Source: a bacterium | GTDB lineage: Bacteria; Patescibacteriota; Saccharimonadia; CAILAD01; BJGX01 | Direction: 5' to 3' | Length of the DNA: 57,396 nt | Assembly: GCA_029778565.1 (NCBI GenBank) | Contig: JAKOQC010000181.1 | Location: forward strand, 1-57,396 | Shown here: positions 52,583 through 57,396 of the stretch, piece by piece | Layout of the letters: each line of letters opens with the position of its first letter | Numbering within the stretch: position 1 is the first letter of the stretch | The notes under the pieces: generated by a model | The model's database searches: none | The model's input: the letters and a program-made list of their open reading frames with translations, nothing else | What the model was told of the DNA's origin: nothing | Program-made: the position numbers and the translations under genes

Positions 52583-52984
52583 ATGACAGATTATTCAACA
52601 ACCACCACGACAACGGTTAATACCGGCGCGGTTGGTGCAGTACTCGTAATATATTGGTTACTTATTTTGGTACTTGCTGTTTTGGCAATTGCCGGTATGT
52701 GGAAGACATTTGCTAAGGCTGGTAAACCAGGCTGGGCTGCAATTGTTCCAATTTATAACATTATCGTGATGCTAGAAATAATTAATAGACCACTGTGGTG
52801 GATTATTCTTTTCTTCATCCCATTTGTTAACTTTATTGTTTATATTATCATTTCTCTCGATATGGCAAAGGCCTTTGGTAAAAGCGCAACCTTCGGTATT
52901 ATTGGCCTGTGGCTATTTAGCTTTATTGGCTATCTAATGCTAGGTTTTGGTCAGGCCAAATATGTTGGTGCGCCAAATAAATAG
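52583..52984 (+). CDS. DUF5684 membrane protein
   Basis: A 133-residue protein with a Thr-rich start and four helices. KTFAKAGKPGWAAIVPIYNIIVMLEI, here given as its parts KTFAKAGKPGWAA and PIYNIIVMLEI, and DMAKAFGKSATFGIIGL are the DUF5684 pattern, sometimes annotated as signal-peptidase-I-like. AGGAGA lies 5-6 bases before ATG. Function unknown. A hairpin follows 22 bases after the stop. Confidence 0.8.
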   Translation: MTDYSTTTTTTVNTGAVGAVLVIYWLLILVLAVLAIAGMWKTFAKAGKPGWAAIVPIYNIIVMLEIINRPLWWIILFFIPFVNFIVYIIISLDMAKAFGKSATFGIIGLWLFSFIGYLMLGFGQAKYVGAPNK

Positions 52985-53005
52985 ACATTAACTGTAATAT
53001 GCTTT

Positions 53006-53035
53006 AGTATCCCCGGTAGAATTGCTGGGGATACT
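53006..53035 (+). terminator. Hairpin terminator after the DUF5684 gene
   Basis: AGTATCCCC pairs with GGGGATACT (9 bp, 12-base loop). The following T-tract is poor (TATTATTA), so efficiency is uncertain. Confidence 0.6.
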
Positions 53036-53049
53036 TATTATTAAGCTGA

Positions 53050-53055
53050 TATACT
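53050..53055 (+). promoter_or_regulatory. -10 box TATACT, leaderless type
   Basis: Seven bases before ATG 53063. Confidence 0.5.
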
Positions 53056-53062
53056 TTAATAT

Positions 53063-53194
53063 ATGAGTAGATTTCGGCTTGTTATCATTAGCTTACTTAT
53101 ACTTACTTTTGCTATCTTGGCGTGGAAAGCTCACGATGTAGATTTTCATAAAAATCTAAGGTCAGCAATTTCGCTCGACCAACATTCGTTTTAA
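53063..53194 (+). CDS. 43-residue single-pass membrane peptide
   Basis: MSRFR followed by one strong helix (about 6-22) and a polar tail. The -10 box seven bases upstream of the ATG is what makes this short frame credible. No family recognised. Next gene (malic enzyme) starts 31 bases later with its own TACAAT. Confidence 0.45.
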   Translation: MSRFRLVIISLLILTFAILAWKAHDVDFHKNLRSAISLDQHSF

Positions 53195-53225
53195 TAGTGC
53201 TTGATTTGTTACAATACCTAATACC

Positions 53226-54389
53226 ATGAACAACAATATGTATTCAAAACAATCTCTCGAAGAGCATAAAAAAATGGCCGGAAAAATACGCATTACTAGC
53301 CGAGCCGATCTAACAAAGCCAGAGCAGTTATCTACGTACTATACTCCTGGTGTTGGCGCGGTAAGCTCTTACTTGGCGGAGCACCCTAATGAAGTTAAGG
53401 AATACACGATTGCTGGTAGTACTGTAGCGGTTATTTCTGATGGCTCTGCAGTATTGGGTCTGGGAAATGTTGGGCCCGAAGCAGCATTACCGGTAATGGA
53501 AGGCAAGGCAATGTTGTTTTCTCAGTTAGGTGGTCTTAATGCATTTCCAATAGTCTTACGTACTCAAGACACTCAAGAAATTATAGATACGATAATTAAT
53601 ATTGCACCAGTTTTTGCAGCTATTAATCTTGAAGATATAGCAGCACCAGCATGCTTTGCAATAGAAAAAACCTTGCAAGACAAACTAAAAATTCCTGTTA
53701 TTCACGACGATCAACATGCTACTGCTATTGCAGTTTTAGCCGGAATAATTAATGCATTGAAAGTTGTTAACAAACAAGCGAAGGATACAAAAATCGTGAT
53801 TTTAGGTGCAGGCGCAGCAGGCAATGCAGTGGCAAAATTATTAGTTGCTTTTGGCGTTGGCGAAGTTATTGTAGTTGACAGCAAGGGTACAATTTTTAAG
53901 GGGCGAGATGACTTAGATGAATATAAAACAGAGCTCGCTAACATTACTAATACAAGAATGGTTGACGGTTCTGCAGAAGACGCAGTAGAAAATGCCGATG
54001 TAATTATTGGCCTTACAACCGGAGGAATAATAACGTCTCAGTATATAAAAAAAATGAGTAATCAGCCTATTGTTTTTGCTCTCGCAAACCCTATCCCAGA
54101 GATAATGCCTGCAGATGCAATAGCAGCTGGGGCAGCTGTGATAGCAACAGGCCGATCTGATTTTGATAATCAAATAAATAATGTTTTGGTTTTTCCGGGG
54201 CTTTTTAAGGGCCTAATTGAAAGCGGGCAAAATACGGTTAGTGAAGAAATAAAAATTACTGCAGCAACTGCATTGGCAGAGTGTGTTAAAACACCATCAC
54301 CAAAAAACATTATTCCGAGTGTTTTTGACAAACAGGTAGTGCCAGCTATTACAGCAGCAATTACAAGCAAGCATAAGCATACTACTTGA
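53226..54389 (+). CDS. NAD(P)-dependent malic enzyme (decarboxylating)
   Basis: A 387-residue enzyme that converts malate to pyruvate and CO2 in the cytoplasm. Family features are YYTPGVGAVSSYLAEHP, GNVGPEAALPVMEGKAMLF with the catalytic Lys, NLEDIAAPACFAIE, HDDQHATAIAVLAG, and the cofactor loop VILGAGAAGNAVAKLL. The length fits the short prokaryotic form. For a reduced genome this may supply pyruvate or reducing power. TACAAT lies 10 bases before ATG 53226. Confidence 0.95.
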   Translation: MNNNMYSKQSLEEHKKMAGKIRITSRADLTKPEQLSTYYTPGVGAVSSYLAEHPNEVKEYTIAGSTVAVISDGSAVLGLGNVGPEAALPVMEGKAMLFSQLGGLNAFPIVLRTQDTQEIIDTIINIAPVFAAINLEDIAAPACFAIEKTLQDKLKIPVIHDDQHATAIAVLAGIINALKVVNKQAKDTKIVILGAGAAGNAVAKLLVAFGVGEVIVVDSKGTIFKGRDDLDEYKTELANITNTRMVDGSAEDAVENADVIIGLTTGGIITSQYIKKMSNQPIVFALANPIPEIMPADAIAAGAAVIATGRSDFDNQINNVLVFPGLFKGLIESGQNTVSEEIKITAATALAECVKTPSPKNIIPSVFDKQVVPAITAAITSKHKHTT

Positions 54390-54446
54390 TTTGCGCCTCT
54401 ATTGAGATTACGATAGAGAAAACAACTTAACATAAGGAACGTTATA

Positions 54447-55190
54447 ATGGACGTAAAGAAAACACCAAAAAAACCAGCTGCATCAAGTAATCAGGCAGCG
54501 CCTGCGACTTCACCAGAGGCTGCGCAAACGAGTACACCACAAGCTACAAAAAAGAATAATGGCATGGCTGTAGCTGCCTTAATACTAGTAATTATTGGCA
54601 TCTTTATTCCAGGTCTGAGTATTATTGGTATTATTCTAGCTATTGTTGCCCTGGTACAAACCAAAAAGAACAACGAAGGTGGTCGTGGAATGGCAATCGC
54701 TGCTTTAGTTATTGCGATTATAGAAATTTTATTAGGCGCAATATTATTGTTTGTTGTAATGTTTGCTTTTAATAAAGCACTTAAAGACAATGGCGTGAAT
54801 GTAAATAATGGCAGTGTAAATGTGACTGGCAAAAATGGCGAATCTCTAAGCGTTGGTAATGCTAAGATTCCAGATGGATTTCCAAGTGATGTACCAATTT
54901 ATAAACCATCCGATATAATACTTTCGCTTAAAACTAAGGAAGGCTACAACGTAACCCTGGCTACTAACGATAGCTCACAGCAAGTAGCTGATTTCTATCA
55001 ATCACAAATGAGTAGTAATGGTTGGACAAAAGATGACACCGGCGCAGTTTTTAACGCCAACGTTGTACAGTCTTATAGCAAGGGTAATAATCAAGTAGAA
55101 TTACTTATTGGTAGTGACTCTAAGGCTACTAATGGTAAGAAGACAACGGTTAGCATTACCTATGTTAATAAAGCCGATAGCAGTCAATAA
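54447..55190 (+). CDS. DUF4190 membrane protein with outer domain
   Basis: A 247-residue protein. The N-terminus (1-35) is rich in Pro, Ala, Thr and Lys, then two helix pairs (GMAVAALILVIIGIFIPG and GMAIAALVIAIIEILLG) typical of DUF4190. An outer domain of about 120 residues begins PDGFPSDVPIYKPSD and contains QVADFYQSQMSSNGW. AAGGAA lies upstream of ATG 54447. Function unknown. Confidence 0.75.
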   Translation: MDVKKTPKKPAASSNQAAPATSPEAAQTSTPQATKKNNGMAVAALILVIIGIFIPGLSIIGIILAIVALVQTKKNNEGGRGMAIAALVIAIIEILLGAILLFVVMFAFNKALKDNGVNVNNGSVNVTGKNGESLSVGNAKIPDGFPSDVPIYKPSDIILSLKTKEGYNVTLATNDSSQQVADFYQSQMSSNGWTKDDTGAVFNANVVQSYSKGNNQVELLIGSDSKATNGKKTTVSITYVNKADSSQ

Positions 55191-55210
55191 CCTCACCCGA
55201 CAATAAAATA

Positions 55211-55798
55211 ATGAGCATCAATACCGCCGACGTCCAAGCAGTTTTAAAACCGAGCATTAAGCGAATTGCCTGGACGTTTGGTATTGCTGTATCGCTGTTA
55301 GTGATAATAAATATCAATTTAATAGTATTGCAGGCTACGTCTAATACAATTCTTGCACAAAGCGACGTACAAGAAAGTATTATTACTCAGTTACAAACCT
55401 GGACATCATCGCCAATTTTAAATCTTGCAATACTTGTAATCTTTTGGGTTTGTATAGGGCTCATTGCTTACTCGGTAATATATGCAATATACAGTCTGGC
55501 TACTGAAGCACAGAATGAGGTAGTAGTAGAAGAAGAGTATGTAAATAGAGGAGAAACCAAAAAACGTCTTAAGGGGTCGGCATATGCACTTGGCATAATT
55601 GCTGGCATGATAATACTTGGCCTTATAAGTTTGCGAATATTGGTACCACTTTGGAATAGTTGGTTTGAAAACTTTATTCTAGGAATTCGCTCAACCCCAA
55701 TAACAGCAATTCTTTATCTTTTTGCCTCACTTTTGGGCCTGGCAATAAACGTGTATTTATTTGAAATACTTATTAACTGGTCGCTTTACTTAGAGTAA
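55211..55798 (+). CDS. Unrecognised four-helix membrane protein
   Basis: A 195-residue protein with helices at about 20-40, 72-95, 120-142 and 160-182 and a charged cytoplasmic loop (EEEYVNRGETKKRLKG). It lies 20 bases after the DUF4190 gene and converges on lexA. No clear Shine-Dalgarno. No family recognised. Confidence 0.55.
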   Translation: MSINTADVQAVLKPSIKRIAWTFGIAVSLLVIININLIVLQATSNTILAQSDVQESIITQLQTWTSSPILNLAILVIFWVCIGLIAYSVIYAIYSLATEAQNEVVVEEEYVNRGETKKRLKGSAYALGIIAGMIILGLISLRILVPLWNSWFENFILGIRSTPITAILYLFASLLGLAINVYLFEILINWSLYLE

Positions 55799-55806
55799 AA
55801 AAGTTT

Positions 55807-56430
55807 TTAGTACTTACGAATAAGACCAATAACTACACCCTGAATTTTAAGAGGAGTGCCTGGCTCTACGTAGATAGGCTCCATACTAGAGTTGGCTGGT
55901 TGCAAGCGAATACGACGAGCTTCTTTGTAATATCGCTTTAGAGTGGCCTCTGAGTTGTTTACCAAGGCAACTACCACATCACCATTGCTCGGTACTTCTT
56001 TTTCTTGCACAACCACATAGTCACCATCATGGATACCGTCTTCTATCATACTTTCGCCCTTTACTTGCAAAACATATGAATTTTTAGAACCGACCATAAA
56101 TGGGGGAACCTCAAGGGTTTCGGCATGTCCGGTCATTGTTTCTATAGGACTACCAGCAGCAATAAGACCAAGAATAGGCAAGCCTACCCCAGGCTTATTT
56201 ACTTGCTCTTGCACATCCTCTACTGGAATAAGTGAGCGGGCTGAATTATTACCTTTTTGCAATAGACCCTTTGCAACCAGAGTATCGATGTGTTGTGCAA
56301 CAGTTGCAACCGAGTTTAGTTTAAGCCCATTGGCAATTTCTCGATAACTTGGTGAATACCCTTTTTGTTCAATAAAGGTGGTGATGTAGTCGAGTGTTTT
56401 TCTTTGCTTCTTAGTAAGTGCTTGTTTCAT
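55807..56430 (-). CDS. lexA: SOS repressor LexA
   Basis: A 207-residue repressor. The winged helix-turn-helix domain (1-66) has YSPSYREIANGLKLNSVATV. The self-cleavage site is Ala92-Gly93 (LIAAGSP). The protease dyad is Ser127 (GESM) and Lys165 (ATLKRYY). It represses DNA-damage genes until RecA filaments trigger cleavage. GGAGG lies 7 bases before ATG 56430. A candidate operator overlaps its promoter, so it is probably autoregulated. Confidence 0.95.
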   Translation of the reverse strand: MKQALTKKQRKTLDYITTFIEQKGYSPSYREIANGLKLNSVATVAQHIDTLVAKGLLQKGNNSARSLIPVEDVQEQVNKPGVGLPILGLIAAGSPIETMTGHAETLEVPPFMVGSKNSYVLQVKGESMIEDGIHDGDYVVVQEKEVPSNGDVVVALVNNSEATLKRYYKEARRIRLQPANSSMEPIYVEPGTPLKIQGVVIGLIRKY

Positions 56431-56461
56431 TAGTGACCCTCCGAAAAATATTACTTACTAA

Positions 56462-56492
56462 CATAATAACGAACAGCATACGAACATGTCAA
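56462..56492 (-). promoter_or_regulatory. lexA promoter with candidate LexA box GTTC-N7-GTTC
   Basis: On the minus strand TTGACA (-35) and TATTAT (-10) are separated by 18 bases. Between them GTTC-GTATGCT-GTTC occupies 56485 to 56471. This direct repeat, not the palindromic box of Firmicutes and Actinobacteria, equals the alphaproteobacterial LexA-box form. Bound LexA would block the promoter. Confidence 0.55.
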
Positions 56493-56526
56493 GCGCTTTT
56501 GTTAATAAAATTGACATAAATATTAC

Positions 56527-57102
56527 TTATTTACCGTTTTTGTTCTGATAATCGAGAATTGCTTGGCTAACTTTGCCGTCTGGCTTTAAGTTTTCCCAGA
56601 AGAGAATTTCTTTCTTGTTAATATACATGCTGTCTTCCGGCCCATGCAATTCATTGCCAAGCTTGGTGAGCGAAAGTTGGGGTTGGGTGGTAGAGGTTTG
56701 GCTCTGAGTTTGTCCACTTTGTTGGTTTTGCACCTGCAAGTAAAAAATATTGGTTAGTTTAACATATTCATCATTAATGTTTGATAACTTACCGAAATAG
56801 ACCATGTTATTACTTAAGAACACCGCCTGATAGTCTTTAGTGTTTACTGCGCTACTAGTACTAACATTGCGCCACAACATAGTAAGAGCAGCACTAACTA
56901 ACACCAGCGCAATAGCTGCCAGAGCTATAATTCCTACCAAGAAAGGCATTTTGGATTTCTTAGGTGGTGCTGGTGGCGGCGGGACTGCAGCAGGACGATG
57001 GGGTGGCTGTGGGGCTGTTTGAGGGCGCACGGCAGTGCGGGGACGAGCAGAGTGACGCATACTTGGTGGTATACCAGTAGGACGGCCAGGTTTAGATTCC
57101 AT
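56527..57102 (-). CDS. Proline-rich membrane protein, unknown
   Basis: A 191-residue protein. Residues 1-50 are a basic, Pro/Arg/Ala-rich cytoplasmic tail (PPPPAPPKK), one helix lies at about 53-75, then an outer domain of about 110 residues with KDYQAVFLSNNMVYFGKL and EYVKLTNIFYLQVQ, a Gln/Ser/Thr linker and a C-terminal helix. This plan is common in CPR genomes without known function. AAAGGAG lies 8-9 bases before ATG 57102. Confidence 0.65.
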   Translation of the reverse strand: MESKPGRPTGIPPSMRHSARPRTAVRPQTAPQPPHRPAAVPPPPAPPKKSKMPFLVGIIALAAIALVLVSAALTMLWRNVSTSSAVNTKDYQAVFLSNNMVYFGKLSNINDEYVKLTNIFYLQVQNQQSGQTQSQTSTTQPQLSLTKLGNELHGPEDSMYINKKEILFWENLKPDGKVSQAILDYQNKNGK

Positions 57103-57282
57103 AAATATTAACTCCTTTGCTTTACAAACCTATTACTTACTCTATTCTAACCATATCGCTCATGCTTAGCAACGGGTTTTGACGGGTTAGGATGCAAAAA
57201 ACTTCGAATTTGCCTATTGACATCACCTTACAGGTTTCGTAATCTTAAGAACATAAGTAAAAATTAATTGAGGAGGAGTTAA

Positions 57283-57396
57283 ATGACTTACGAACACACT
57301 AATTCTAGAGGTCAAAAATATTTTCTTCACCAGCGAGAAGTAACTCTCAAAGGTGGACGCTTGCAAACAATTTACTTTTTTGCACGCGAAGTTAAA
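57283..57396 (+). CDS. Start of an unknown short gene, cut by window edge
   Basis: 38 codons visible from ATG 57283, with AGGAGGAG 5-6 bases upstream, one of the best Shine-Dalgarno sites of the window. The protein opens YEHTNSRGQKYFLHQREVTLK and then GGRLQTIYFFAREVK. It resembles short conserved CPR proteins of unknown function, but I cannot name a family. Confidence 0.6.
   Translation, partial: MTYEHTNSRGQKYFLHQREVTLKGGRLQTIYFFAREVK

Overview
The window is AT-rich DNA from a bacterium that is probably a Candidate Phyla Radiation member close to Saccharibacteria (TM7). The reasons are the mix of VanW, DUF5684, DUF4190, DUF2304 and short HNH proteins, the compact single-gene units, the many apparently leaderless genes, and a group I intron in a tRNA. 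UGA acts as a normal stop (for example the gene ending at 8118), which argues against the code-25 lineages. The taxonomic placement is inference; no rRNA is present.

Layout. 1-1596: the start of a VanW-type cell-envelope protein. 1705-24175: a surface-polysaccharide locus. It holds dTDP-L-rhamnose synthesis (rmlB, C, D, A), a GT2/DUF2304 pair, a UDP-GlcNAc 5-inverting dehydratase with an RmlD-like reductase and a WbuB-like transferase, a small flippase-like membrane protein, a Wzm/Wzt ABC exporter, an O-acetyltransferase, two methyltransferases, several glycosyltransferases, and an unusual 927-residue fusion of an O-antigen-ligase domain with a DUF2079 domain. 24397-29905: secreted and membrane proteins (a COG4315-type protein, a repeat plus CHAP/NlpC-like hydrolase, a GT4, a GH-like protein and one unknown).

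29955-41070: an HNH gene runs into a tRNA-Asn whose anticodon is split by a 227-nt group I intron. Downstream lies a roughly 10.5-kb run of mostly single accessory genes (Nudix, GNAT, peptidase E, methyltransferase, ATP-grasp, permease, CDF-VKOR, phosphoesterase). Many are separated by a repeated module: the last bases of the tRNA (CGGAGCCA), a conserved trailer, an intrinsic terminator, and an extended -10 promoter six bases before the next start codon. This looks like a gene-cassette array seeded from a tRNA 3' end and is the most unusual structure in the window. A copy at 40911-41058 keeps the T-arm but has foreign sequence in the T-loop, and it carries a broken duplicate of the Nudix gene's 5' end.

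41086-57396: more ordinary content. There is a phosphoesterase, an ABC-2 exporter, a secreted lipase-like hydrolase, a CruF-like/CrtC-like pair, an OmpR-type two-component system, ExoD, malic enzyme, small membrane proteins, LexA with a possible GTTC-N7-GTTC operator, and the start of one more gene.

Across the window about 20 genes have a -10 hexamer 6-7 bases (rarely 8) before the start codon, so transcripts should begin at or next to the start codon. Shine-Dalgarno starts occur mainly at internal genes of operons and at a minority of first genes.
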